Positions 22,067-34,672 of a stretch of DNA of 64,000 nt are shown one piece after another. The DNA is taken from positions 434,001 to 498,000 of the forward strand of contig JALLLT010000029.1 of the NCBI GenBank assembly GCA_025266875.1, given 5' to 3'. Position numbers and translations under genes: made by a program. The notes below the pieces were generated by a model. The model did no database searches and was not told where the DNA came from. It saw only the letters and a list, made by a program, of their open reading frames with translations. The stretch's first letter is position 1, and each line of letters begins with the position of its first letter. The stretch is from Fennellomyces sp. T-0311 (Eukaryota; Mucoromycota; Mucoromycetes; Mucorales; Lichtheimiaceae).

Positions 22067-23860
22067 ATGCAGCATTCTGATAACGATACCAAATCGAAGC
22101 CTTCGCCACCAAAGTCCAAATTTTGGAAGTTGTTTAGTTTTAATAACGCTATTCGTTCTTCGACAAGCACACCTAATCATCCGATCGATCTGCAACTAGG
22201 TATATTTGATCATCGATGCGAAAAAAAAACGTGTTTCGTTTTGTTATAAGAAGCCACAAAAAAAAAACTGAGATTGCCCATTGTTTCTTTATTCCTAGCA
22301 CGGAAAAAGAGTACAATTCCTCGTGGGCCTGAGCAATTTCGTCGTCGTCTTTGCAATGACAGACGAGAGAGAAATCACAACAGTAGTAAACGGTTAAGGT
22401 ATCGGTTATCCCTCCTCCACCAAACCCCCTGAGTATAACCCCTTTCGGCTCATTCCCATCCAGTGCCTTTTTCTTAGTCCCTCGACACGAGGAAGCGGTA
22501 TTGAAGCGGCAAAGTTGCGTCGTCTTGTCACATTCCACCGACGAATTATTTGTCACGACAACAGACGATCATTCTAATACTCCTCCATCACCTGAACCAC
22601 CTACTGTACGTGAATGGCAAATTGTAGACGCCCATTCCAAGGCCAATACTTCGACATCATGCTCTACATCGAACGGTAGTGTCAAAGGGTCACCAACTCC
22701 AAGTCTCGCCGCGCAGAATGAGGCGAGTCTCCTGCGTGAGGAGTTGGAAAAAGAAAAGAAGGTTGTTGCTGCATTGCAGAAGCAAAAAGAAGGTGTGTTT
22801 AAGTTACTAAGAAGATCAGTGGAGGAGCTCTTTTACTAACCACTTTTATCTACTAGCTGCTGCAAAAGATCTCGATTACTTTGGTCGCATAGTCGAAAAG
22901 CTGGCAGAAGAAAAATCTCTCCTGTCCCAGCGATTGGAGCTGGAAAAGGTACGGATGTGTCTCCGCCTAGCTGTATGTTTCTAACCCTGCAGTTATTTAG
23001 GTGAATGTTCAACATAAGGAGCAAGATATGTCGATTTTGCTGGAAAAAATGAAAGCTACTGCCGATGATGCGAGGTTTGTATATCTTGATGCATTTATAC
23101 GTACGCACCGTAGTCTAAACGTTAGTGCAGAGACAAATCATTTGAAGTGAGCAGGTGTAAACAAGAACTAAAGGTATAAATACAAATTTGTCAAGTTAGT
23201 GATTCGTGCAGTAACAGTGATCAAGTAGGATGTTCGGTTACAGTTAAAAAAAGAACAAGATGCCTTTCAAGAACAACTTTCTGAAAGGGACGGACAAGTC
23301 TCCAAGTTACAGGTACATGCATTAAATCGAGTTCTGCACTACTGTTTTTTTAATGATAAATGAATTAGTCCCAACTTGGCAAAGCAGAAGAGCAGATAGA
23401 AGCTTTGAAATATGCGATGGAGCAGTTGGTAAAAGCACATGTTACGCCAGAGCCTGCAGAGCAACAGATACAGGAGCCACTGGGAAGGTAAAGGAAACCA
23501 AGCGCAATGCACTGCAGAAAAAAAAACCTTGTTGACGGAAACAAGTAGCAAATTTAGTTTTACGGAACAAACACCCCCTGAAAACCCACAGACCCCAGTG
23601 CCAGAAAAAAGTGATAGTGACACACTGGATCGTCAGCTCCGAGACCTAACATATGAAAAAGAACAGGTAACACAGACCTACAACACGCCATGGTGATTCG
23701 CAATACTGATGATCTGTGATAGCTCCAACTGCGATATTCCAAAATACCGATATCGGGCGGGACTCGTCAATCGCGACGACAGAAAGAAGAGCTTGAAGAA
23801 AAGCTCGATAAGGTGGATTCACAGTTGAGCCGTATCAAACAAAGGATCAAACGGACGTAA
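22067..23860 (+). CDS. Coiled-coil protein of unknown function, many exons
   Basis: I cannot name this protein. Plus-strand exons can be joined from MQHSDNDTKSKPSPPKSKFW at 22067 (exons 22067-22199, 22299-22385, 22478-22792, 22857-22948, then at least four more) to a stop at 23860. The N-terminal third is Ser/Pro/Thr-rich and likely disordered. From about residue 150 the sequence is helical and heptad-like (REELEKEKKVVAALQKQKE, FGRIVEKLAEEKSLLSQRLE, LKKEQDAFQEQLSERDGQV). The last exon, LQLRYSKIPISGGTRQSRRQ then KEELEEKLDKVDSQL, looks like a conserved tail. A tract of nine A at 23518-23526 sits where the joined frame is off by one, so either a splice differs from mine or there is an indel. A cytoskeletal or spindle-pole role is possible but unproven. 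Confidence 0.65.
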
Positions 23861-23922
23861 CGCACGACAACAACAAAATTCATATGAAATAATAAATAGA
23901 TTTAATCTTTTCTTTTTTTCAC

Positions 23923-24756
23923 ATGGATATTTGGAAAGAGCTCTGCTTCAAGGCCTTTAACGGCGAGGAAGCAGCCAATCACTTGATTCTGTACTTGGAA
24001 GGGTGTGGCAAACTCACAGGGACGGGATTCACCGTAACGAAATCCGCCTTGAGCAATGACGACAGGGCATTACTAGAACAAATGGGCTTCATCCAGCAAG
24101 AAGATGAATACACACTTCCTGGTGATCAGTGGCCAACGTTTCTCGAGACAAAACGAACGACGCGAGTAGAATGGCATGAGCAACGACAACGAGAGCTCAG
24201 ACAGCAGCTCAACGACACACTGAAACAAGTTCCAGTGCTTGGAGGTGTGAATGAGCAGCAACGAGTTGCCATAGTAACAGAATTTGCCAGACGATTCGCA
24301 ACAGACGCCGGTGTCATTCCTTTTATGCGTGGTCTTGTCGGATTTTTGCGCTTCCAGCTATTCAAGGACCAGCTCGCCGACTGGCAGTGCTACGAATACG
24401 TCTTGACACAGAATGGACAAGAGGTCATGGTGGAATATGTCAGGCTGTTGCAAGGCGTATTAGGATTCCACCTTGTATCCAAACAAGAACAAGAGCAGCA
24501 GGTTGTGATATCCATAGAGGCTGCCGATCAAGATGATCCAATACTAACATGGCGGATGAGCGAGTTGCTTTCGGATCATGCATTGTCCGATATTCTCAGC
24601 GTGTTGCCGAAAGACCAGGCAGTTTCCGGATACAAGTTATCAGGCATTGCTAGACCAGTCAGATTATCACCAACGATGGCCTTACATCACCCTCAATACC
24701 TTGTGCAATGGATCCGGCACTTGCTGCTCCATTGTTTCTCCTTTATACGAAAATAA
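23923..24756 (+). CDS. Unrecognised intronless protein, 277 aa
   Basis: Single open frame from MDIWKELCFKAFNGEEAANH to a stop at 24756. It is unusual here in having no intron. Composition is normal for a cytosolic protein, with long amphipathic helices (VEWHEQRQRELRQQLNDTL; EQQRVAIVTEFARRFATDAG) and a Gln/Glu-rich stretch (SKQEQEQQVVIS). No signal peptide, membrane span or catalytic motif is visible. It begins 62 bp after the stop of the coiled-coil gene and converges on the GDP-mannose transporter gene, whose stop is 55 bp away. Its length and codon use support a real gene. I do not assign a function. Confidence 0.7.
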   Translation: MDIWKELCFKAFNGEEAANHLILYLEGCGKLTGTGFTVTKSALSNDDRALLEQMGFIQQEDEYTLPGDQWPTFLETKRTTRVEWHEQRQRELRQQLNDTLKQVPVLGGVNEQQRVAIVTEFARRFATDAGVIPFMRGLVGFLRFQLFKDQLADWQCYEYVLTQNGQEVMVEYVRLLQGVLGFHLVSKQEQEQQVVISIEAADQDDPILTWRMSELLSDHALSDILSVLPKDQAVSGYKLSGIARPVRLSPTMALHHPQYLVQWIRHLLLHCFSFIRK

Positions 24757-24810
24757 ATACACTTAACTGACAAATAAAAAATGAAAAAAAAATTTATTAT
24801 TGCTCTACAT

Positions 24811-26174
24811 TTACATCTTCCCGTTTGCTTTGGCGGCGTCGGCAGCGCTTTGGCTGGATGCGGACATGGGAATACTCTGAGATTGGTTGCTTGGTTTACT
24901 GCCGATCGTCTTGGCGTATGAATATACAAGACCAGCAACAAAACCTATCATATCCGATGATCAGCAATTTTTCTTTATATCCGCCTGCATATATTGCAAT
25001 TTACCAATGAAAATAGCAAAGACGTTTGCGGCTGTAGCTGGATCACCAAAGAACATGATACCTGATGCGGCGATGGGAAGCTTGTTCAAGGCACCGACCA
25101 TCGAGTACGTGGTTGACGATGTGGATCGCACGCACCAGGCAGATGCATATGACATGGCGAATGCCGAAGCACCCGAGAAGATCATGGCGTAAATCATTTG
25201 CGAACGAACTTCCTCAGGGCTAAGAAAGAAAAAGATTAGTTTCCTGAAATATGGCAAACACGCTCTCGCACGCTTACAAGGTTCTGGCAAAGTTTTCGGC
25301 GCTCCAGTCTTCGAAGATGAGGGATGGGATGAACAGGATAGGAATCGACAGCAGGTTGTTGTAATACACTGTGTCAAAGTCCTTAAAGTTGGTCAACTTG
25401 ATGCGCTTGCGCATATATAACACAAAGGCGGCTGACGAGAAACAGTTGGTTGCCATCCAAAAGTAACCGATAAATGTTGAGTCCATGGTAACGATCTCTG
25501 AAAGGGTCTCGGATACATCTGCCCAACCGGCAATAACAGACGACAAGACCTAACGTGCATGTCTCTCTCTCTCAGTCATGCAGTCCCGGCAATGTCCATT
25601 TATACACTTACCATCAGAATGAAAGATACGAGCATCGTTCGAGTGACATTTCCACCAAACCAAAGCACTTCTCCGTAAGCAATCAAGATAATTGTCAGGT
25701 TTTTGAAGATGGTGTATATCGGGATTCTCAAATACTGCAGGGATTTTGAGCCGGTGTAGATCATGGTTACAAGGGCGCCCGCAATAGGAAACCACTTGCG
25801 TGCCTCATCTTTATCGAAATCTCGGAACTTGATCAGATTGAGGAACTTGAAGGTTTGGAGCAGCAGTACAGTCACCACGTTCTGTAATAATTGGTTGAAA
25901 ATGGCAATGAGCAAAAGTGAAACAAGAAAAAACATTGTACACTTACTTGAACTGTCAATAGTAAAAAGTTCATGTTGAATCCGTAGCCGCTTACGACGTA
26001 TTTATTGGTGACAGTCATCAGGATGCTTGCAAAGCAATAGCTTGCAATCGGTAGCGCGGCGCGCATCCCCGGAGAAAGCTTGATAATGGACGGAGCGACA
26101 ATGGATGACGGTGGTGGTTTGCCATCGTTACTGTCGTTAATGGCAACCCGATATTCTGCTTTCGCGTCCGTCAT
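24811..26174 (-). CDS. VRG4: Golgi GDP-mannose transporter
   Basis: Multi-pass Golgi antiporter that imports GDP-mannose for mannan and glycoprotein outer-chain synthesis. Five exons on the minus strand (26174-25947, 25881-25612, 25549-25278, 25219-25005, 24944-24811) join to 372 aa. The family's nucleotide-sugar motif is present as [12 protein letters not shown], and [28 protein letters not shown] closes the membrane domain. About ten hydrophobic segments are visible, for example [19 protein letters not shown] and [21 protein letters not shown]. The N-terminal ~35 residues and the Ser/Ala-rich C-terminus are cytosolic in this family. All introns are GT-AG. Fungal genomes often carry more than one copy, so the symbol marks the family rather than strict orthology. 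Confidence 0.93.
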
Positions 26175-26863
26175 GGGCGATTAAGTATATGTATATATAT
26201 AAGCGTTTTTTGTTTTGCAAAAACGTTAGACGCAGCCTAACGTTGGGGGAGGGAGAGGCTTTTTTTTATATATTTCAAAGGGGAGAGAAGATCCTTTTAA
26301 AAAATCCAACCTCCTCTGCACACAAGCCGAAATGATCGTTCAACCCCGCCCAACCATTTTGCCTTTTGAAGCAAATATTATTACCATTATAAAACTACAC
26401 AGTGCTACTTAGCGTGCCAGCCACACGAAAAAGAGGTCGTAATTTCGTGTCTACCGTTGAGGGCCATCGACAATGAACTCTTGGCAATGTTGGCCGATCT
26501 CGCCTCTCTCTCCCGTGGAAATAGCGCATGCACGCAAACGCTAAACACGATAGCGCGGTGCGAGAGGCGCAGCTTATTTTAAATAAAGTAACGCGTGTAG
26601 TTCATTGTTTCAGCCTTACCCCGCTGCGCAGAAAGCATGAGTCATTGGTTACCATAAACAACATATTTTTTCTACATGATCGCCCAGCCCCGGGAGGACT
26701 GTCAACTCTGGATGATCTCGGTACACTTGTCATACGTAACCAGCATTTGATTCGGCGCTACTATTTAACCGGTACGCGTTGAGATTTCTTCATGTGCTGT
26801 GAGCTGCATTCGGCTCAAATTTTTGCTTCCCTTTCACCTTTTCCCCTTGTATTCCACCAAGTT
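26175..26863. promoter_or_regulatory. Divergent promoter region between VRG4 and PFF1
   Basis: Non-coding 690 bp between two genes transcribed away from each other. It contains AT repeats (26184-26202), a T-tract and TATATA near 26262-26272, and CT-rich leader DNA. The frame at 26528-26782 shows no motif and I do not treat it as a gene. Confidence 0.4.
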
Positions 26864-29800
26864 ATGGCCACCCTGCGAAAGAAACCCAGGGACGTGGAAC
26901 CTGTCAGCTTATCTGAAAAGGCTGTTATCGAGGAGGGAACATCGTCGGGCGCCTTTGGATCGTGGTTTCGTCTGTTGACATGCTGGATTGTCGCGATTGT
27001 CGTCGCCACGCATTTGCATTACAAATTGCCGTTGCCAAAGACTCATCGTGGTGTGGATCCTACTACCGGCATAAGCGAGTTTTCCGAATATAATGCCATG
27101 GAAACTATTTCGTACCTGAGTGATACGCTGGGTTATCGTGAGTGTTCAAACAGGTTAAAGCGAATTCACACACTAAGAGCACGTGTCAAAGGTATCGTCG
27201 GCACCGTGGAAGAGGCACAGACATTTGAGTACTTAGAAAGTGCCGTTCGCACGTACAAGTCCGAGGCGCAGGGGCTTGCCGGCGCACCAAAGTTCGACAT
27301 CTGGGTCCAGCAGGCAACAGGCACACATCGATTTGATATCATGGATAACAGTAATGTGTAGTGGGGTTCGCAGAGGGGGAAACGTCCTAACTGAAAGGGT
27401 TTAGTGGTATTCAAGGCATACACCAACGTAACCAACATCATCGTGCGCCTTTCATGTCCAGAAACGGAGCCTCGAGCTTGCGAGGATAATGCCATTCTAC
27501 TGAACTCTCATTTCGACACCACACTGGGTTCGCCGGGCGCCACAGATGATGGGTCGGGCGTAGCTGTGATGCTGGAAATCATTCGCGTCCTGAGTCGGCG
27601 TAATTGGTCAGGGTACCGGAACTCGATAGTGTTTTGTAAAGTATCGGTTTGAATGAGTGATATATTGGCTGACTATCAATCTGCGCAGTGTTCAATGGGG
27701 CCGAGGAGAGTCTGCAAGACGCATCGCACGCATTTATCACCATGCACGACATCAAAGATTCGTATGTCTTTGTGTTTTATCCACCGCAATGCTAAATGTT
27801 AACCACTTAAATTACTGCAGAATCCGTTCCGTCGTAAACATTGATGCTTGTGGTACCAGCGGACGCGAAATCCTGTTCCAGGCCAATTCCAGAGAAATGA
27901 TTGACGCTTACAAGCAAGCTCCGTATCCGCATGGAACTGTTGTTGTAAGCTTGCGTAGTGGAAGAGAAAAGGGGCCGGCTCGGTAACCAGATGAATCTAG
28001 GCCAACGATGTGTTCCGGACCGGATTGATTCTTTCGGACACTGATTTCCGACAGTTTGTCCAATACGGCAACCTGACTGGCATCGATATGGCCATCTACA
28101 AGAACTCATACCTGTACCACACGCATTTGGATCTGGCCGAGAATCTGGAGCCTGGAGCTATTCAGCATCTGGGCGAAAACACCTTGGCGATTGTGGATTA
28201 CCTGGCAAAGAACTCGACCTTGTCCAATATTGAACGGACCAGCGAAGTTGTCTTTTTCGATGTTCAGGGTAAGCACCCGTTATACTTCTCTGGTTTTCGG
28301 CGAGGAAGGGGGCTAAATACAAGCGTTATCAGGACTGTTCTTTGTTGTCTACTCATGGGCTACGGCATACGCTTTGCAGATGGGCGCTGCGTTCCTCGGC
28401 GTCGTGTTCTTTATGTACATTGTCTACAACACCACCCACTCTTCGCCATACCGCACTGTTCCCAACATTGTGGCAGCCTACATCAAGTCGACGGCCTCCA
28501 TTTTCATCAGCGCCGCAGCTGCTCTTATCTTGCCTGTACTCGTCGCTCTCTTTTTAACTTCGGGAGCCGTCAACCGCCACATGGCTTGGTTCTCCCGCGA
28601 ATGGTACGGCGCATTGATCTTTTGTCCCATGTCATTGATTGGCATGTACGGCGTTCAGTACCTCTTGTACTGGATCCCTGGGCCTCAGCATGTGGATATG
28701 GAGTATGGAAGCTTCGTTTCTTTGGCACTTGCGTTTGCCATCAGCACCTTCCTGACTACACTGACGAGCGTTGCAAGTTCATACATCTTTTGGCTGTACT
28801 GCAGTATTCTTCTCGCTGCCGTCTTTCTCAATGAATTCGTATGGAAGCCCAAGATCCAAAAGGGTGTGGTGTTCCAGCCCAAGATTAGTGGACTGACGTA
28901 CGTTATCAGCGCGTTCCCCATGGCACTGGTCTATACCGATTACACGTATGCCATGATTGATATTTTTGTTCCGTTAACTGGTCGCATGGGCGTGGAAACA
29001 CCTGTCGATATCATCATTGCTGTTGTCTTTGGCATGGTCACCTTTATGACCTCACTCCCTTCGCTAGCGCATGTTCACCGTTTCGGTAAACGTTTCTTGC
29101 GCAAAATCTTGCTGGCGTTGGCCATTTTGCAGGTGGCTGTGCTTGGCGCGGTCGTCGCACGTGGTGGAGCATATGGGGGATGGGCATTCCCGTACGACGA
29201 GTTTCATCCCAAGCGAATGTAAGAGCCTGCCGTGGCAATCTACGCTGAGAAGACTAATGTGTGCTGCATAGCTTTATCCAACATCTCAAGAACTTGACGT
29301 CGGGTGAATCTTACGTTGGCTTTGCCGAGGCTGACGGCGGACCGTACATTGAGACGGTAGTTGCCACTGTTGAGGATGCGCTCGGTGTCAAGGCCGAGAC
29401 TCGCCAGGGAGCAGAGAACGCCAACGAGTGGGCATCGATTTACCCGTTCAGCGCATTCTTGGGTGGATATCGGTTCAACACGAAACCGTATCTCCAAGCC
29501 AACAGCGCACAACCCGACCAATTACCCGGGCCATTCCCCAAACTGACCGTCCAGAACGACAAGTATGATGCAGCCACCGGCATTCGTTCGTTCTCCATTG
29601 TCTCCGTCTCGCCGACATACACGTGGACCGTGATTGCGTTCGATGGCCACGTTGTCGACTGGAGCATCACCGACTCTGCACCGCTCGATCATTCCACGCA
29701 TTACGTCATCCGACACGTTGTGGGCTATGGCAACGACGCGTGGAAACTTGACTTGTCCGTCAAGGTGCCTGAGGATAAACGTGCCGAAGCCAAGGCGGGT

Positions 29801-29971
29801 AAATGGAAGATGCGATTTGAATTCACAGCTTTGGAGAAGGAAAACTTTGCAGGACTCGGCGTTGAGCGGCCAACGGGAGGCATTGGCATTTTAGGCGTTG
29901 TACGCGATGTTTTGCCCATTTGGACCACTCCCACTTGGCTAAGCAGCGTGGTTGAAGTATGGGAGCTGTGA
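26864..29971 (+). CDS. PFF1: Vacuolar membrane zinc protease (M28 family, PFF1/ERMP1 type)
   Basis: Integral membrane metallopeptidase of family M28, found in the vacuolar membrane in yeast. Eight exons (26864-27137, 27192-27350, 27405-27635, 27689-27761, 27821-27944, 28001-28268, 28333-29218, 29272-29971) give 904 aa. After a short basic cytosolic start comes one membrane span (LLTCWIVAIVVATHLHY). Then follows the peptidase domain with zinc-ligand motifs NSHFDT, GATDDGSG, FNGAEES, NIDACG and YHTHLDL. A block of about eight spans is encoded mostly in exon 7, and a soluble C-terminal domain in exon 8. All motifs needed for two-zinc catalysis are present. Length agrees with fungal members (about 900-1,000). 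The ATG at 26864 opens MATLRKKPRD. Confidence 0.93.
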
Positions 29972-30037
29972 AGTTGCCTTTTTTTTCATTCTTTATATAT
30001 TTTAGAAGCCTTGTAATATCTACAGCAATAAACTTTT

Positions 30038-32144
30038 TTAAGGCATCATGGGAGGCTTGCCAACGCCACCCGCTTCGGTGTATACCAAAAGGGAGATCTT
30101 TTGGGCCAGCTCATCGCATTCAGCGCGGGTGGCCGCCTCAGCATATACGCGAACAGCATCCTCGGTGCCCGATGCACTGCATACACGTGGTTAGTACGTG
30201 CTATTCATGGTCATTCGCACGCGCGCGCAAACTTACCGAACAAACGAGCGGCCGTCCGCATATTTGGCGACATGCTCGTCAATCTTTGCCTGGAGACCTT
30301 CAGGTTCCACCAGCGTGCGCTCTGCATTGGTGGTCTTGAAGATATTGCGATCAGCGACAACAACCTTGACTAGTCGGTTGGGCAGATCGGTGTAAGCCTG
30401 GTCCCATTCCTGAGGACCCCACTGGCGGTTTGTAAGGATGGTTTCGACAAGCAGCATATCGGAAATGGCATCGCCCACGGTCTGGTTAATGACATCGGTC
30501 ACGGCCTGCAACTGCTTGATCGCTTGTTGCTGAGCAGGTGTTTTCCTAAAGCGGGCGTTAGCTATCTGGCGTTCACCATTGATAAGAAAAAAAAAGCCAC
30601 ATACGCTTCGACGGTGTTGATGGTGTGGAGTGCTGCGGGGCTGAACAGCACGGTGCCGTGTCCGTTGGCTTCAAAGTAAACACCAATGTCGTACTTTTCA
30701 GCCTCGTGGTGCAAGTGCTTCACACCGGTTGGGACGCATGATACGGGCACTTTGAGAACGTTTGTGAGGTAGTTGGTGGAGCTGCCATTGGCGTACGCAG
30801 TCTGGACAACGCCGACCTTGAGGCTGTCGATGCCGGCATCCTGGACCAGCTCCATGATGAACATGGCGGCAAGGCCAGCAATCTTGTCGCCATCCAGCAG
30901 CTTAAACACGTTATCTGCACGTATATATGTTAACCATGGATGCTCTCAGCACGCGGCAAACAAGACACATACTGGAATCGACGTAGTAGTAGACGATGCG
31001 GTCGGCATCACCGTCGTACGAGCAGTAACGATCACCGGGGGCAATGTCTGATCCCAGGGGGGCTTGCTGCTTGGTCTTTACATAGTCGGCACCGCACTGC
31101 AGACAATGGATGAATAAACAACCTCTCCGGTAAAAGCAAAGGGGCGCAAACCTACATCCTTGTTGAGCTTGCCCAGAGTCTCGGTGTCGCCGTTGATGAT
31201 CTTGAGCGAGAGCACTTCCTCGGAAAGGTGCTTCGTAAACTCCGCCAATTTAGGGGCACCGACGCCGTTGCCGCAATCAACGTGGAGAGTTGACAGGCGA
31301 GGTTTGCCGCTCTATTTTTGGCATGTCACCACCTTTTTATGAGCTGATTTAACTGCGCAGCCACTTACCACAGCGATCTTGTATGCCTCTGCCAGTTTCT
31401 TGTAATAGCCTTCCTCGGTGGGCTCACCATACGCGTCGCTGGTGCCTGCCGTGTTGATGCAGCGAACCAGGTAGTGCAGCATTGGCGTCGTCTTCAATCC
31501 GAATCCGGTTGCCTTTGCACCCGCGGCGCTCAAACCTGCTTCAAGGCACTTTACCAATGCAGGACAGCTTGGCCTACACACAGCGCATCAGCACACACGA
31601 GCCTTGATAGCGAAACGACGCCATGTTTTTACCTGGTATCATGTGCATAAATGACAGCCGCGGGAGACTCCAGATTGATATCCTGAGCAGCCACGATTTG
31701 GTCAATCACTTGAGCCAGTCCTTCTCCATCGTTGACATTGGCAAGCTTGGTAGCGTACGATTCCCACGATTGCTCCAACATCTCGCCGCGAGGATCCACA
31801 AGTTTGACACCATTGTCCTAGAAACACCTTACTTGAGCGTTTCGTCTGGCTTGTAGGCTTCCCAGCTTATTACCTCTTCCGGGTTGTGAGACGCGGTAAT
31901 CATCACACCAATCGTACCGCCGTTTAACTTTTTGGAACGCAGGGTGGCCAGGATGCCTACTTTATACATTACAGAATCGAGCAACTCGGCCCTGAATAGC
32001 TGTCAGATTTAGACGGTGCGTAGGGCGAGCGAAAACCACATACTTCGTACGGAAACCAGCGGTGCCGTAAGCGTACTTGTATCCCTCGGTGCTGTGAGGA
32101 ATGATGTTGGACTTGATGGCGTCGATATCAAAAGTCATTGTCAT
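30038..32144 (-). CDS. PCM1: Phosphoacetylglucosamine mutase
   Basis: Converts N-acetylglucosamine-6-phosphate to the 1-phosphate, a cytosolic step towards UDP-GlcNAc, used for chitin, N-glycans and GPI anchors. Nine minus-strand exons (32144-32044, 31991-31874, 31817-31633, 31573-31369, 31311-31156, 31096-30973, 30914-30605, 30545-30237, 30176-30038) give 548 aa, the family's normal size. Landmarks are [27 protein letters not shown] with the phosphoserine, [23 protein letters not shown] with the metal-binding Asp residues, [13 protein letters not shown], and [15 protein letters not shown], the phosphate-binding loop. Every exon junction keeps phase. Mucoralean walls are rich in chitin and chitosan, so demand on this enzyme should be high (inference). 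Confidence 0.94.
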
Positions 32145-34672
32145 TTGGAAGGCGTGGAAAAGAAAGAGAAGAGGGCTGCAAGATCGAAGCCAGATTCGAG
32201 GGCTACCTTTATGGTGACTGAACTTCAAAAAAATTAAGCAAACGCTTGTGCCACACTTACATCAGATCGCCGCGCGCCTAGAACCCCACACCAGGTGCCA
32301 AGTTGCTGGCATAAGATTATGGGTGAATAAATGGCTGGCGAGCAATCTCAGAGTGCCAGAACAAAAATTGATGAGCATGTAGAGACAAAGAAATAAAAAT
32401 AGGTAAGCTCGCGTCGACAGTTCCTATATTTGAAACAGTCTGCATGAATGGTGTAAACTCATAGGCCCCTTGACATTCGCGTAAGAGAGGTTACACCGTG
32501 CCTATGCCACTTTGACGGAGGCGGGCACATCCCGGTCTCTGTTCTTCAGCATTGCTGTGCATGGCGCTTTGCTTGTAGTTGACAATAGATGATGGTACCA
32601 TTGGTTACTTCGTCGCCTTCCAATTTCCAAGCCCTCCGCTAAAGTCAACAATATTCTTGCCTTTCATAAACGAGAATTTGGATATTGATTTCGCTGTGTA
32701 TAAAGTCCAAATCCCCTAACGACATCCAGGGCGTTTAAGGTAGAAATGAGACCACAAATATCAACTTCTGGAAAGGTAGGACCGCATTTTCAAAGCCTGG
32801 TATATCTTGCTCAAACTCTGATCCACAGCTCAAAACTTGCCATACCTTCTCTGTATATGCGTTGTCTACAGTATTTGGCCTTTTTCGGAAAAGAGCCAGG
32901 TAGTTTATATATAAAAATGAAGCAATGGCCTCAGTAAGTGACATGACCAAGTAACTTTGAGAACGCTGCAGGGGTTTTTAAGTTTGATTTTGTAATGGTT
33001 GTTATAAAAACTTGGCGCTTTATACAAAAATTTGCTGGGTCCTCGACCCAAGTCCTCGTTGTAACCAGCTGGATTGCCTCCTCAGCGCTGTTGCTTCTAA
33101 ATAACGAAAATACCATCAAATTATCTTGAAATTTGCCTACAAAAGTACTAATACACTAGAGCGAGTCAATCTATGGATCCGTCATTATACGTACCCGGCA
33201 AAATCTATAGAGATCGTGTACATACAAGCTCGTGACCTCTGATTATCGACTTACAGTTGTTGTGCTTCCAATTACTCACTTCATTTTCCTGACGTGTTGA
33301 CTTTCGACCAGCTTTGCATTATTCTTTGGTGGCTACTCTTCTTGGAAATTGCGTCTATTGGATTGTGTACACCCTTGGATTGCCGTTACCGACTGGACAA
33401 AACCTCGCATTTTCGCTCTTCAGCATAACGCACACCGCTTAGTGCCGGGATGGTCCTCGGGTTTGGTACAACAAGAACTATTTATCCGCACATTTACTAT
33501 TTTACCCAAAAAAACGCGTGCCATTATTGAGCCTCTGCCAAAGTCTCCAGCCCAAACAGCCGATATCCAGGAACTGCCACCACAGGAGTACCATATACAA
33601 AGCACAGCAATCTCCAAAGTCAATAGCTTTTAAAGCCTTGGAATTCCATTTCCCTATCAGGGCATCGATTCTAATATGCGCATCAACCAGAGTATTCCCA
33701 AGGCAACTGGAAGCATGACACTACTACGTCAGCTTGGAATCCACCAAGGCCGAGCATCCTTGTCCACAGGTAACCACACTTAGTACGGTGTCTCTTTACC
33801 CAAGCACATTTTTCCTTTTCAGTTTTATACCTTCACTGCTTCTTTTTCCTCCCTTTATATTATATCAACCTTTCATTCATACAAGCCAATCTTTTTCCTA
33901 GTAGGGCCTTTTCAGACATGGCATCAGCTCTCTTCATTATATATCTGTACATTTGAACAGATAGAAAGCGACATACCTATAAAGACATGTTATTTAGCTT
34001 TCCAAATAAAATTTACACCTTTTCAACTGCTATTTTTCCAAGTCGTTCAGGCACGGAATGAGTCAAAAGGCGTTATTAGAGCCGATTTTGTGTACTTTTT
34101 ATGATAGCTTTTTATCTACCTGCTGGCTTGGCTTAAAAAGCATTGGATCCGCCTCGGCTTTTCCTACAAAATATACTATTACATTAGGTAAGTACAAGCA
34201 CTGGATGGATTCAAAAAAAATGCTAAAGTATAAATCTGAAACACTTCTGTAGACTCAACGAGTGATTGGGTTCACTCGATATGCTGGAGCAAGATATCGA
34301 GAAAATAAAGACACAACCAGAGAACTGGATAGCTAATTGAGCCAACATCCGTGTAAGAAGTTTAATTAAAAGCAAGCAAGATCCTATAGTAGCGGTTTGG
34401 ACTGATCCAATGATTGGTACCATTTGGTTACTAGCATATTGCAAAGTCGCATTTAAGAGCTTTTATATCTAGGCAAACCGGGGACTGGATAAAGCTCATG
34501 GGCAGATTCCAGTGTAAGTATATTGGGATGGGCGGGGTTATCGTACACTAACTCACCTTTTATGATCTACCTTTGTAATTCAACTGATGTTTCGGGCGGG
34601 CACTGCCAAAAGAGCTGCCATGCAGCATGATTTGAATGTCCGTTTACGCGTTGTTGTTTTCTCTTTTGCGTC
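32145..34672. other. Intergenic region, 2.5 kb
   Basis: No gene that I can support. A 94-codon frame at 33349-33633 (MRLLDCVHPW...) has no known motif and no obvious partner exon; it could be a decayed gene. The third copy of the 150-bp repeat lies at 33884-34027. The last 100 bp are probably the NCA2 leader. Confidence 0.4.
33884..34027. repeat. Dispersed ~150-bp repeat, copy 3
   Basis: Shares TTTTCAGACATGGCATCAGC and the TTCCAAATAAAATTTACACC end with the copies at 5813 and 6953, about 27 kb away. It is in the same orientation as the others. No ORF is present. Borders are estimated from the three-way comparison. Confidence 0.6.

Noticed and set aside
26528..26782. 84-aa frame in the VRG4-PFF1 divergent promoter
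   Set aside because: No motif and no conserved composition; more likely promoter and leader DNA.
33349..33633. 94-aa frame in the gap before NCA2
   Set aside because: No motif, no in-frame splice partner, and no promoter signs; kept only as a note in the gap entry.
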